Shown here: in pieces, positions 12,033 to 22,638 of the stretch
How positions within the stretch are numbered: the stretch's first letter is position 1
Layout: every line of letters begins with the position of its first letter
DNA from: Varroa destructor
Lineage: Eukaryota > Arthropoda > Arachnida > Mesostigmata > Varroidae
Assembly: GCF_002443255.2 (NCBI RefSeq)
Contig: NW_019211457.1
Span: 463,303 to 527,302 of the forward strand
DNA: 64,000 nucleotides
Reading direction: 5' to 3'
The notes under the pieces: generated by a model
Told to the model about the DNA's origin: nothing
The model's input: the letters and a program-made list of their open reading frames with translations, nothing else
Databases searched by the model: none
Translations under genes and position numbers: made by a program

Positions 12033-15000
12033 CTGCGGCAAGAAACAAAGTCAAGCTATGTAAATAACTACTGAGGAAACTCTGAAACGTTACCATTATT
12101 GAAAAATGAGTTCATTTGAAAATTCTATCCCTAACGAATCGTTAGCTGCTCATATCTAGTACGGTCAAACAAAGCAAGCGTAAGGACATCTCGTTTCATG
12201 TTGGGAAGGGCCGGCAGTATGAGGCAATATTGAGCATTTATGGACAGGTACACTGACAGAAGTTACCAAGTCGTAGTTCTGTTGCGTATCTCCCTTTGCT
12301 GCGTTCAGCAGACGCTAATACTTAAAGGAATTCGATTTAAATCAATCATGTATGGGGAAAAACAAACGGAACACTTTTTAACGGGTCAATAATACACTGT
12401 AATTCAAACTGAGTAGAATTAGGTCGTTACAGCCTACGGACTGGTTTACTCTGAATAGCAATCTCCGAATATATGTAATACAATATACGATTCTTAACGC
12501 GCTGCTCGTTTCTCTCGCGCCTGTTGTCGACTGACCTTTATTTTCATTTGGAGCCTGAAAACGACGATAATGTTTGCCTTAAACTATATTAGCGACCTAT
12601 CTATACTCATGTCGCTCTATACGCCAACAACTAGGAAAAAAACGCAGATACTTTACAATTACCACCGACGATACGAAGATTATGCTCCATGTCTTGCAAC
12701 ATGTATATGTACAAGTATGATGACATTTATCTTAACGTAAATATATATATATATATATATATGGCGGAACGTTCAAACCGACGTAAACTATAGCAGTTTT
12801 GATTCTGTGTTTGGTGAACATCGGTATCTCGCTAGAAAATGGACGAAACTGGGCCTCCCAAATGAAGTAATGCAATGCTGTAACTAGGATCAGTTGTATG
12901 TCAGCAGCAAGTGCTGTTTCATGACCGTTTATCTCACTCATTGCAAGGTAGAACAACAGGAACGGCTAACCTTTAATATCTGACCAATCGACTACATCAT
13001 CAAAGCGTCGATGTGCATCAGGCATCAATATTGTATTGAAAGTACGCACCACAGTCCGTCCGCCAATCCACTGTATTATACCGCAACTCATCAGCGAAAC
13101 CGATGAAATCCACCAACCTCACTAGATTCACTAGTCGATCGAAAGATCGCCACGGGGCTCATCACAGGTCTGAATTTACCATCGGTAAAGTTTAGCCTAC
13201 ATAGTCTTACCCGTAGACCCATACGCGCATCTTCTCGTCGATCAATTGTATTGTTTACCCTCTCCATTGCCTATAATATGTGGTACCCTAGTTATCTTCA
13301 CCTTGCATGTACATAAGGGTGTGCAAAACTACTGCAACAGCAGGCAAAAAAAAGTAGCGAAAGTTGGTGGCAAGCCAAAAGGGAAATAAGAGTAGTGCGA
13401 TACAATGGCAAAGCACGACACGGGGAGAAGGTTTAGTTTACGGGCTGCTGTGTTGTATAACGCCGTAGGCCATGGTCTACACCCCTTCTCTTCTCCTCTT
13501 TGTACCCCCCCTATATTTTCTTTACCTCTCTCCTCTTCAACTTTCGTTCTCCGTGGCGCAAAGAAAGTAAAACTTTCGGAACGACTACGACAACGCTGAC
13601 ACTGATGCCGGCGAACACTTTCTAGCCGATCTTTACATCAGTTTCGGTCTTGAAATCGTTATTGCAATGGCTGGGACCGCAGTCCTACGTGCCCGAGGCA
13701 ATGGAGGAAAATTATGAACAAGGATTGTAAATATATGGCCATTTAAAAGAAGCGGGTAATGGACGATTGAACGTGAAAAGCGGTGGAACACCCATTGAAA
13801 GTATTTGAAAGTTTGAATAACTAGGCTGAAGGCCTATAAGCTTTGAAAACACGACAGAAATTATCTAATTGAGTGTAGCTCAATAACTAGTAGTTCGAGC
13901 GTGACTATGAAAGGTACAAGGTGGATATTGCACCATATCGAATAGACAGACGAGCTAATGTCGAACATATACAAATAGATAAAGAAATAATCTACCTTGT
14001 AACCTCGAAGGCTGCGCGCACTTCGGTGGCAGTGGTAATGGAATATTGTTATTTGACATCCATTGTCGAACTTGCCGCATCTTGCAGTCGCACATCCAGG
14101 GATTTTCCTAAAACAGGTAGACACGTAAGATTGTGTAGGTTTTTTTTTGTTTGTTTACACATTTCTATTGTATAGAGGATGTCATTGATTTGTTGTTCGA
14201 CTGTCTAGATTATCGAATATCTAAATCGTTTAAACATAGCTCTACGATATGTTCCCCTGATGTACATGCCGTACTGAAGTACAACAATGGTATTGCAACA
14301 CACTACACTTTCAAGTAACAACAATGTTCAGCCCAAGGAGAACAGGTCCATCCCTTTTTCCTAGAGAATACCTTAGCGCCAATCTATGTGTTTTGCTGTT
14401 AAACGATATTTGAGGAAATCTTTCTAATCTTTGAATAGTGCCACTGAACTAATAGTCATCAATAGCCAATAGGAATCATGACTCTAAGATCGTATTCGTT
14501 ACGATGACAAACAAAAGAAACTAGTCTGATTATATATATATATATTTTGACGTATATTGTTTGTATTAACTGAGCAGTGGAGCGTTGATATTTGAAATTA
14601 GTTATTAAAATTAACCTATTATTCTTAGCAAAACTAGACATAAAGGGCCAATGCTTACCTCAAGGTCAACTCCGTGTAGATGCTGAGTTGAAAGATGCTG
14701 AGCGAATGCTTCAGGAGGTACTTTGGTTAGAAAGTTGTGCGATAACCTTAGGAATTCAAGAAGACGAAGGCCTCGGAACGCATGCGGATCGATCGTTTTC
14801 AGTTGGCAACTGGTTAGCACGAGCGTACCTAGACGGCCTAAACCCTAAAAAGACATTTTATATATATATATATATTATTTAGTTATTTCATTGGACCTGC
14901 AGAGACAGCCTTTGAAACATGTCCTTCTTTTATTTTACAATAGACTGTACGATACAACAATGTAAACTTCGTTCACTACACTCTAATTCGTTCTGATTGT

Positions 15001-18000
15001 ATATTTAAGCACAAATAGTGCAGCCATTTTTCGGTTTAATCTGACGTGCTATATATGTATATATGTGTACGGAATAGATAGTTCCGTTGTCACTGCATTC
15101 ATGATGGCGTTCGGTTTTAACAGGACTATATATTAGCCGAGTAAGCATTGGGGTCAACGAGTTTTCGTATTGATTCATGCTTATGGGACTAAAATTGTAG
15201 CTTTTGACACTGTCAAGTCAGAAACAAGGCGTTAGGCATAATTGTCAGCATCATATAAAGCAGCTGTATAACATTTCCTCAGTGGGGTTGGCCAGTATTT
15301 GGCTTTGATGAAGCTCATCTATCTTCTTTGTTTCCTTACCCCACGATGGTATAATTGTTGTCAAGAATATTGTATGATCGATCAAGGGCGCTGTAGTTAC
15401 GTGGGTTAACTGATTAATTAAATTGTCTTCATTTGATTGAAAATTATTGACGGTCTTTCCAGCTAGCTAGCCTCAGAGTCACATATATCAGGTGGTATGA
15501 CCCGCGCCGGGTCAGCGTTTATGTTATTTGATAGCAATATACGTTAAAAATCCTTTTATTCGTAGTTAAAGTAAAATGTATACGTAAAATATCTGTAAAA
15601 TTTCTTCGATATTTCGCTATGGGTCTTTTTTCGCTTCTATTATGATGAAGGCACAGATGTTTTTCGGACCCATTAAACAAATTCTGTTACTTATGCTAAA
15701 AATACTTTACCGAAGGGGATGGCCCTTTCATAAATTTTGATATATCAAAGATGTTCCTGTGGTGGTCGATCAATTACAAAAAAAATTGAATGGAATTATT
15801 GGAAAAATTCAGCCATTTTATTGACAAAAAACTAAACGCCCTACGCTAAACTATTTGCAGAAAGCTGGCTACTAAAAAAGTCAGATGTTCAGGCGTCACA
15901 AGAACCGAGGGAAAAAAATTCCCTTAATCCTATTCCATTTTGCGAAATTTTACAGGAACTCGATCCAAAAATAAGGTGGTTGATTATATGCGGTAATAAC
16001 GTGTAAATAAAAAAAAGTAGGATGAAAAAAAGCTGTGACAAAGCCCAGACTGACGTAAAAGGAAGTGACGATTGGTTTGTGGAATTCAAAAGGAACCATA
16101 CAAGATGAGTTGCTACTGCCTGGCTAAACAATTGACACTGACAGGCTTAACACCGAAAAAAAACCTATTGAAAATAGTGGACGGAGAAGGTCTCGTCTTC
16201 CACCACGACAATGTTCGATCACGTATATTTTGAGCTACTTGATAAAAATAGGACAAAAAAGGACAGGGCAGGATTCGAACGTACATGCCGAGTCTTGCGG
16301 CGTGACGCTATCATCTGTTTCGGTCTCTGCGTCACTCCTTTGATAGTGCTAATTTGATTCCAATGCGATTTGATCTACAAAATTACTTTTCGCCTAGAAA
16401 TTACACAGATCATGCTAGAAAAATGGTACACGGTCATCGATTAAAATCCTGTGTTTATTTGGCTATATATAAAGCATGAAAAACGTTTACCTCAATTTTG
16501 CTCAATAGTTTACTTTTAACGAGCTAACAACAGCCGATTAACTGAATAGACCAAGCTAACAACATTTTTTAATTGCGCAAATCCGAGTCACAATAAATAA
16601 GACTGTTATTTTGGGGTCACTGAAACATGTGGGTTAAAAAACAGCTGCAAGATATAGCTAAAATTGAGTGAGCATAAAATCAACTTCATATTGCCGCGTC
16701 GTGCTCGTGGAAAAAGGGCAGGGAACTGTTAAATTTCCTTTGACTAACCAGCTATATGCAATCTTGAAAATTGTCAAAAAAAAACATTCGATGAATATAG
16801 TGCACTGCAGGCAGAAAGCAGAAGAACGAATGTATTGTGGTATGATCGTGTTCGAGGCATCCATGGTTTCGGTAGTTTAACGGACTCGAGTAATAACTTG
16901 ACGCGGATACTTATATAGTTACTGATAGTAGGCAACGAAGGCTCGAGTTTCTGCTTAGTTTACGCAAATTTGAGGGAAAAAAAAAGCAAATTAGTAGTAG
17001 TTTCTTTAATATGTGGTAGAAGGCAACGTACAATGAGTGGAAGTCTGGCACGCAACCTTAATTAACAGTCTGTTAATCATATATCCATTATAGTTCAATA
17101 GGAACGGTTTTTAAGGCAAATTCCATTAGCACTAGGGATTGTTTCGCTTAGTATAAAGGATAAAGTAGATGGCATATAACTAAATGTAGTTGAACCAAAC
17201 AAGGGCCAGCAATGACATATTCTACGGTCGATAAATAAAAACCTGCGCACTCCGCCCCCAGATTAGTTCGGATGATTGATATTTAGCGGAAACGGTCGCA
17301 CACGTGCATGTCACAGCAGATAAAACATAACAATATATTGAAACGTTGTGCCCCTCCCGCTGGCAACCTGCACGGTTAGGTTTAACCAGAGGCTTCATGT
17401 TATTCACCCACTAGGCTCTTCTTGAGCGAAATATAATTGTGTACTACAGAAGCCGGCTCTTAGCGATAGATTGTTATGTAGCTAAATGTCTGAATGAAGC
17501 TCACAGGCGTTTTGTCTCGTTTTCGTAACTAACAAATAAATAAATAAATAAATAATAAAAGGTATTACAAAAAGTAACCCATTAGAGCATTCGTTGTCAA
17601 CATTTTAGCTCAGCATACCAAAGGCAAAAAAATCATTTAACAAGCTGAACCTAATTAGTAGCCTTAATTAATCATTCTATTGGCAAACGATTCTAAGAAA
17701 GCTCATCGTTGCTTCAACAATTACCATCATCAGATATTAGTGTGCAGAAGCCACTGGGAGAACATCGGATATTTGCTAAGATTTACATACGTTGGCTGTA
17801 TAAAGCGATGCCTTATCTACTAAAACAGTCTGAATAATACGCACCAAAAACGCATCGTCATGTAAAACTTCGATGGGATTGTTGTTGAGTGATAATTTCC
17901 GCAAGGCCAAGCAGTCCGACAAAGCTCGCGTTGGCACCCTGGTGAGGAAATTCGCGCTGAGATCTAGGTTGACGAGATTATGCAGCAACTGCCATCCGAC

Positions 18001-19932
18001 AACAGCCAACAGAGGTGTATGTGAGTAAATGGCGGTGATGACAATAGTATCAATAATAACGTAACGCCCCCTAGGTTTTTTGAAAGGCTTATCTACCAAC
18101 CTAAACCCCAGTATCTTATATATATAGTTTTGATTATATCGTTATAAGTTATCAAATTATCGAAATACCTATAGAACATTGTGATAGAATTGGCACCGCG
18201 TCTAAAGATACGCCCATAAAGGTAAATTTTATTCGCTTTGTGCAGGTAAAGTTTGAATAGGCAGAACAGCGGGTAGTCATCGTGTTGTAAGGGTGTCTTC
18301 TCATGTCTCTTCACCCTGTGCCAGCGAACATGCCAATCCAGCCATATATTAGTCTCGAAGGTATTTACTGTATGACTACCTGAAGCGATTCGTCTGCCAG
18401 ATGGACCAAACCGCAGCGTGAAGCAAAAAGCCGCTGCAAGTTTGTATAGCCAAGGCGTTGGAACTCCCGCGACTCAAATGTCTGAAGAATATTTCCGGAA
18501 AGATCTAGAACCTTCGACAAGCAATAAATAGAAATCAAAGACAACGTTAGTTCCCTTCTCCGATAAAACACTAATAGCAACCGTTGAGCGGTATCTCGAT
18601 ACATGTAAACTCGTTTAATTATGGTATTAACCAAAGATCCCGGAGGAGATCAACTCAATAGTAAACCAGGTGTTCCAGACACACAGAAGGTGCAAACGTC
18701 TCGCAAAAAGCGTACCGTCGGAGCCTACTTAGACGATGAAATTGCCAAGGAATATTTTCCTCTCTAAAGCGGCCGCTATCAAAAAATCAGCTATTTCAAA
18801 AATGATCTTTTGAGCTCTTTAAAACAAAACTTTATTTTACTTCACGAAGTTTTTACTTCAGTTTACTTCACGAAGGTGTTGTTCGATTGTTTCAGAAGCT
18901 GCATAAAAATAACGTAAACCGTCGATTTCGATCAGGAAAGTAAGTTTTAAGTTTAGGCGATAGTTCGTCCAGCCCGAGGAGGTCGTTTGGTAACTGATGT
19001 TCGCTAATTGCGGAACCGGAGCACTGTTTTCCGCTATAAAGAACTCGTTGCTTCCGTTTTAAAGGGGATTTTCTAGTCTTGAAAATGACGGGTAAGCGCA
19101 TGCCTGCTATGATAGATAAATTGCCATAAAGTTTACCCGAATCGAGACGCAACATTCCATGGAATCTCTCATAGTCCCTAACTTTAGTAGGCAAGCAAGT
19201 TACCGTTGCACTACCATTCAGGTAACATTATAATAAATAAACTTCCTTTCAGCTTTCATTAGTCTACCAGTATTTGATCGAATCGAGTCCCGTACGCCCT
19301 GACTCAGCAGCGCGGTTTGTTACAGAAAGCTAAAAATCAGATGTTTCAAAAGCGTATGTAACGACTGAGCGTAGAACAATATATTAGAATATGTTAAGTA
19401 GCTAACTTACAATGATACTTCAGGAGGTTATACGTTCATGAGTACCAGGCTCGACAGAGGTAAACGAACAACATTGAGTAGTAATGAATGTTCCAAAATC
19501 GAATTTATGGTCCGACAAATGACAGCTTATGTTTTTCATTTATGTTCTGTAATTAAACGCTGTGTAATTAGCTTATCAGAGACGATAACAAGTTGTCCAA
19601 GGACGACATTTTCATTTTAGTTTTATTACGCACATAGAGCGAGCGTCAGATGAAATTTACCTTAACCTTTACCTATGTTGAACTCTACACTACTACGTTC
19701 TAATATATCGCATTTCTCTTCGTGAGGTTGTGATACTGACTTGGGTATCTTTGTGGAGTTTCTGAGGAACTTCGGTGAGTTGGGCGCCGACACACAGAAC
19801 CGTTTTTTTGCCCATCTTCCATATGCATTCGCAGAGCCTGGGGCAGTGGCCGGACTCTTGTGGGATACCCAATGCAAACACTAGAACGGCAATTTTTTTA
19901 AATGTATTGCAATTGTTACTAGCAGAGCGCAT
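10075..19932 (-). CDS. Kekkon-like LRR-Ig single-pass transmembrane protein (six coding exons)
   Basis: Joined minus-strand exons are 19932-19741, 18511-18380, 17988-17845, 14844-14659, 14107-13996 and 12032-10075, giving 2724 nt (907 residues plus stop). Every junction has AG/GT borders and compatible phase: four phase-0 introns, then one phase-1 intron. Approximate residues: signal peptide 1-28; LRRNT with Cys 30, 34, 36 and 47; about six to seven LRRs 62-218; LRRCT 219-270 with NPW and Cys 224, 226, 248 and 269; one Ig domain about 278-375 with Cys 292, Trp 304 and a DGGPYSC motif at Cys 358; transmembrane helix 391-413; cytoplasmic tail 414-907. LRRNT-LRR-LRRCT-one Ig-TM is the kekkon architecture. 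Drosophila Kek1 is known to bind and inhibit EGFR, and other Keks act in BMP signalling and neurons. Which paralogue this is cannot be told. Other LRR-Ig families (LRIG, LINGO, AMIGO) are less likely on domain order and invertebrate context. Confidence 0.88.
12033..13995 (-). other. Intron of kekkon-like gene (1963 bp, phase 1)
   Basis: Lies between the two LRRCT halves. It holds a (TA)n tract at 12741-12762 and no exon I can support. A short minus-strand frame near 13080-13180 contains FIGFADE, faintly like a reverse-transcriptase YADD box, but is too short to call. Confidence 0.8.
12741..12762. repeat. (TA)n microsatellite in intron
   Basis: A pure AT dinucleotide run inside the 1963-bp intron. 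Confidence 0.95.
13996..14107 (-). CDS. Kekkon-like exon E: first half of LRRCT
   Basis: A 112-nt exon, entered in phase 0 and left in phase 1. It reads ENPWMCDCKMRQ and ends PPKCAQPSRLQ, giving the NPWxCxC signature and the third LRRCT cysteine. The acceptor is CTGTTTTAG and the donor is GTAGAT. The split glycine codon and the next exon (ISWQALDFDDFACPP) supply the fourth cysteine. This exon has no start codon of its own, so simple ORF scans miss it. Confidence 0.88.
14108..14658 (-). other. Intron of kekkon-like gene (551 bp, phase 0)
   Basis: Lies between the last LRR exon and the LRRCT exon. It contains a (TA)n tract at 14530-14545 and otherwise nothing recognisable. Confidence 0.8.
14659..14844 (-). 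CDS. Kekkon-like exon D: last LRRs
   Basis: Codes for 62 residues, GLGRLGTLVLTSC onward through LEFLRLSHNFL to HGVDLE. The TTTTTAG acceptor before 14844 was chosen over a second AG sixteen bases downstream because only it restores phase 0 and the F-x-x-L-x-x-L spacing with exon C. The donor is GTAAGC. A (TA)n tract sits only about 14 bases upstream of the acceptor. Confidence 0.85.
14859..14875. repeat. (TA)n microsatellite next to a splice acceptor
   Basis: A TA run that, on the minus strand, ends about 14 bases before the acceptor AG of kekkon exon D. It leaves only a short pyrimidine stretch (TGTCTTTTTAG) between repeat and exon. Confidence 0.95.
16263..16345 (-). repeat. tRNA-like fragment, possible SINE head
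   Basis: On the minus strand a B-box-like CGTTCGAATCCTGCC is followed by CCTGTCC and an oligo-T (Pol III terminator-like) run. GACGCAGAGACCG lies upstream in the A-box position. The T-arm does not pair well, so it is not an intact tRNA. Confidence 0.25.
17534..17557. repeat. (AATA)n microsatellite
   Basis: Repeated AATA units in the largest intron of the kekkon-like gene. Confidence 0.9.
17845..17988 (-). CDS. Kekkon-like exon C: exactly two LRRs
   Basis: Codes for 48 residues, which is two 24-residue LRRs (LVNLDLSANFL and LRKLSLNNNPI). The acceptor GGCAG lies before LLHNL. The donor is GTGCGT after DDAFL, an unusual but GT-type site. Both borders are phase 0 and both fall at the same point of the repeat, between the first and second residue after the conserved Phe/Leu position. 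Confidence 0.85.
17989..18379 (-). other. Intron of kekkon-like gene (391 bp, phase 0)
   Basis: Lies between two LRR exons. Nothing recognisable was seen in it. Confidence 0.8.
18380..18511 (-). CDS. Kekkon-like exon B: first LRRs
   Basis: Codes for 44 residues, phase 0 to phase 0. It begins VLDLSGNIL (LRR consensus LDLSxNxL) and ends ADESLQ before a GTAGTC donor. Joined to the next exon it restores the F-x-x-L-x-x-L spacing (SLQ then LLHNLVNLDL), which supports both borders. The acceptor follows a TTGTCGAAG sequence. Confidence 0.85.
18512..19740 (-). other. Intron of kekkon-like gene (1229 bp, phase 0)
   Basis: Lies between the LRRNT exon and the first LRR exon. Short open frames occur but none carries a recognisable domain. 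Confidence 0.8.
19741..19932 (-). CDS. Kekkon-like exon A: signal peptide and LRRNT
   Basis: Codes for 64 residues from the ATG at 19932. A lysine pair precedes a short hydrophobic run (IAVLVFALG), which fits a signal peptide, then comes the CPRLCEC cysteine cluster of an LRRNT and the start of the first repeat. The donor is GTCAGT after DTQ (phase 0), and the next exon continues as VLDLSGN, the usual first LRR. An in-frame TAG lies just upstream of the ATG. Two internal acceptors (before 19880 and inside the codons for QES) would suit an upstream phase-1 exon instead, so the start is the least certain part of the gene. Confidence 0.7.
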
Positions 19933-20760
19933 CCCATAATCGTAATGGAGCTACAATAAACGAATTACTTCAATTTGACAGGCGGTCGGCGAGTGAGATG
20001 TCTACGAGGCAATTTTACAGCGCTAGAGATAAAATGATGGATATTTTTCTCTAATTTCTATATAGTTTTTTTTTCAGCATGGATACACAACAAATCACTT
20101 CGGTTCAGGTGCACCCTATACTCAAGTAATTCAACTACCTGGAATATTATTACCATTAAATTATATTTGGCTACCTGCTAATTCACATTTGCCCATTTCT
20201 GCCGCACCTCACATGGAATGCTAGGCTTGTTTTTTTTTTTTACATTTTGTTAGAATATAATCGAAAGATGAATAACAATATAAGAACATGCGTACTGGAA
20301 TTAGTTAAAAAAAACTATTATAAAAAAAATGTAGTTACTAATATCCGACAACTGAAGGTACAAAAGCACTGCATTTAATAATACACAGGTACGTTATTAT
20401 TTTGTTCTAATCGTTACGGGAGCATAGAACTATTATGCAGTGGTCAAATTTGCCTACCATAAGGTCTGCTTGGTTGTACCACTGAAAAAAAAATTCTAAA
20501 GATAGCCGACAAGAAGATAACAATAGACGGTAATCCATGTTTCAAGCCTTACGTGCGAAACTAGGTTGGGATTTACTCTAGGCGGCTGATCTATCCTAAT
20601 TATAGGAAACTGTATCACTATAGTTAAGTATAACAGTTAGATAATTAATCATTATTTACATCGTATAAACGCAAAATGTAGTCTCGCAAACCGCCAAGTG
20701 ATTTTTCTTCATATATATAAATCCTGTTTCAAAGTTACTCTGCGCAAGCTTTACTTTTAC

Positions 20761-21097
20761 CTGACGATGGAGCTTGTGTTAGTGGTAGAGATGTGTTAAT
20801 TTCATGTAGGGGCGTCGGCTGAGTTTCTAATCCCAATACTGAAATAGTCGCCGCGGCCATTAGTAGAACTAATGCTGAAAGAGTACAGGGGTGAAGGAAC
20901 AACAGGCAGGATTTTAGACGCAGAAACGCCGGTAGTATATTGCCATATTTTCGATACCGGTCGAGCCATTGCAGTCGCAGTTGACCAATGATTGGATCAC
21001 TGCAATCTACATAATCACAGGTCAATGGCAGTGGATCAGTAATTGCGGTGCGGTAATTCAGCGTCCAATTCGGTGACACGTTTTTACGCGGGCCCAT
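20761..21097 (-). CDS. Possible alternative first coding exon of the kekkon-like gene
   Basis: An open frame begins with ATG at 21097 and reaches a GTAAAAG donor at 20760, leaving phase 1 after 112 codons. Residues about 64-95 hold a strongly hydrophobic run (SALVLLMAAATISVLGL) like a signal sequence, followed by a Ser/Thr/Pro linker. Phase 1 fits two possible acceptors inside exon A, one giving a junction close to ESGHCPRLC. The 60-residue leader ahead of the hydrophobic run is unusual and similar-length open frames arise by chance here, so this is only a candidate. With it the protein would have about 1000 residues. Confidence 0.3.
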
Positions 21098-21827
21098 GTT
21101 GCCTAGGCGTCAGGTCACATCGTAGAAAGTCGTCACGATGCTGTAAAGTGGTTAGCAAACGTTAGCAAAATTAATTCGTAGAGTACGTTGAAAACGATTT
21201 TTAAAGTTGAATAGAAGATGAAACAAACCATTTGTGCGTTTATTGAACTGTATAACTTTGTGATAAACTTACTAAAACCACAATCTACACTTAAATTACA
21301 ACTTTCGAGTAACTTGATTAGCGTCCGTTTTTGTAGATCCTATATATACACATATATATGCTAGCTTGTCGGATCACATACATATATTGAATGCGCATCT
21401 ACATCCGCCTTACGAGTGCAGTGACGATAACGACAAATGCCCTGGCAATCTTGGTGCAGAGCAAGGACCTGGAAATTGGGTTCAATTGTACACATGCACA
21501 CGTTAATGAATTGCTGAATGAGTGAGTAAATTATGTGGATGCTGGGTTAACAGTTATTAATAGGCTGAGGTGCTTTAATCAATCATATCATAACGCATTA
21601 ACGAACTTCAGAAAAATCTCTACATAAAGAAGTACAGGTGCAGTTACTGATCAAAATCTCTATGTCTTAAGGACTATCGCCCTTTGTAAAATATCTGGGT
21701 AAGTTACTACGGTCACGTAACAACTCAAGGCTACGAGTATCTCTGCAATCTCGTACACACTCTCCCAAAACTTTCTATGAGGACTGCATATATCTTGGCG
21801 TCGCTGTATATATATATATATATATAT
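21098..21827. other. No gene recognised; ends in (TA)n at the gap
   Basis: Contains one copy of the 45-bp gap-flanking repeat (21391-21435) and, at 21807-21827, a TA run that leads straight into the N gap. No open frame of note was seen. Confidence 0.7.
21391..21435. repeat. Gap-flanking 45-bp repeat, copy 1
   Basis: Forty of 45 positions match 22309-22353 in the same orientation, sharing CTACATCCGC and GTGACGATAACGACA. All five differences are transitions. Similarity stops abruptly on both sides. Confidence 0.85.
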
Positions 21828-21927
21828 NNNNNNNNNNNNNNNNNNNNNNNNNNNNNNNNNNNNNNNNNNNNNNNNNNNNNNNNNNNNNNNNNNNNNNNNN
21901 NNNNNNNNNNNNNNNNNNNNNNNNNNN
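21828..21927. other. Assembly gap (100 N)
   Basis: Exactly 100 N, the conventional placeholder for a gap of unknown size. It starts inside a (TA)n microsatellite, which probably broke the assembly. Confidence 1.
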
Positions 21928-22308
21928 ATATCTCGAAATCACACAGATGATTAGATTGTGGCGAACGATCTTGTCCTTACCAGTTCTCTGGCCTATGACA
22001 ACATTTCAGGGCAATCGGGCTAGATTTGATCGTGCCCTACTCATGCATTCTCAATTGTCCCTTCTCACATGGGGGTGATGCTTATTGCACTTGGAGATTA
22101 ACATCACAAAGCCGGGCACGACTGTGGCACACGGTTTGATCTTACGGCTTGTACAGAAAATGAGGTACAGGAGGTGAAGCTATTCGAAGTTTTATGGTTA
22201 GCTATTGCCGCACGACCCTATGAACAGATATAGCTCAAGCTCCATAAGCATTCCCCTTGATTACAGCGGCTTTAACACGATGCTATCCTCACTGTTTTCT
22301 ATTATCGG

Positions 22309-22353
22309 ATGTGCGTCTACATCCGCTTTACGAGTACGGTGACGATAACGACA
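22309..22353. repeat. Gap-flanking 45-bp repeat, copy 2
   Basis: Second copy of the element at 21391-21435, on the other side of the gap. Confidence 0.85.
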
Positions 22354-22618
22354 GGACGGACAGCAGCAAGAAATGTCGTGGCCTCAGTCATCAAATACAA
22401 TATATTCTTGTATTTGTGTGATGACACCTACTTTGATAGAATTCAAACAACTACCCGCAGGAGTAGGAGGATTCAAGTGAGAACATCTGCCACTGGGGGG
22501 CGCAGTACGCAACACTTGCTACTAACCTGTGACACATCTTGTACCCCTTTATGGAGAAATAAAGTGTGCCGTATTATTCGAATGTTAACACTACTATGGC
22601 GTCGGGAATAAAGAGGAC

Positions 22619-22638
22619 AGTTACGAGTACTCGTAACT
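22619..22638. repeat. Perfect 20-bp palindrome
   Basis: AGTTACGAGT followed directly by its reverse complement. Confidence 0.95.

Larger units (their letters stand above)
14845..17844 (-). other. Intron of kekkon-like gene (3000 bp, phase 0)
   Basis: The largest intron. It contains an AT-rich tandem tract, a TAAA repeat (17534-17557) and a tRNA-like fragment near 16270. No LRR-coding exon is needed here because the flanking exons join in register. Confidence 0.8.

Noticed and set aside
13080..13185. Reverse-transcriptase catalytic box FIGFADE on the minus strand within an intron
   Set aside because: Only a few residues fit, the second catalytic Asp of the YADD box is replaced by Glu, and the frame ends within about 50 codons.
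14611..14820. Start of the LRR exon at the GTG near 14820
   Set aside because: This is an internal Val codon. The exon really begins at the acceptor before 14844.
14821..14830. Acceptor AG at 14829-14830 for exon D
   Set aside because: It would give a phase-1 entry that no upstream donor supplies and would drop about five residues from an LRR. The TTTTTAG site restores phase and repeat length.
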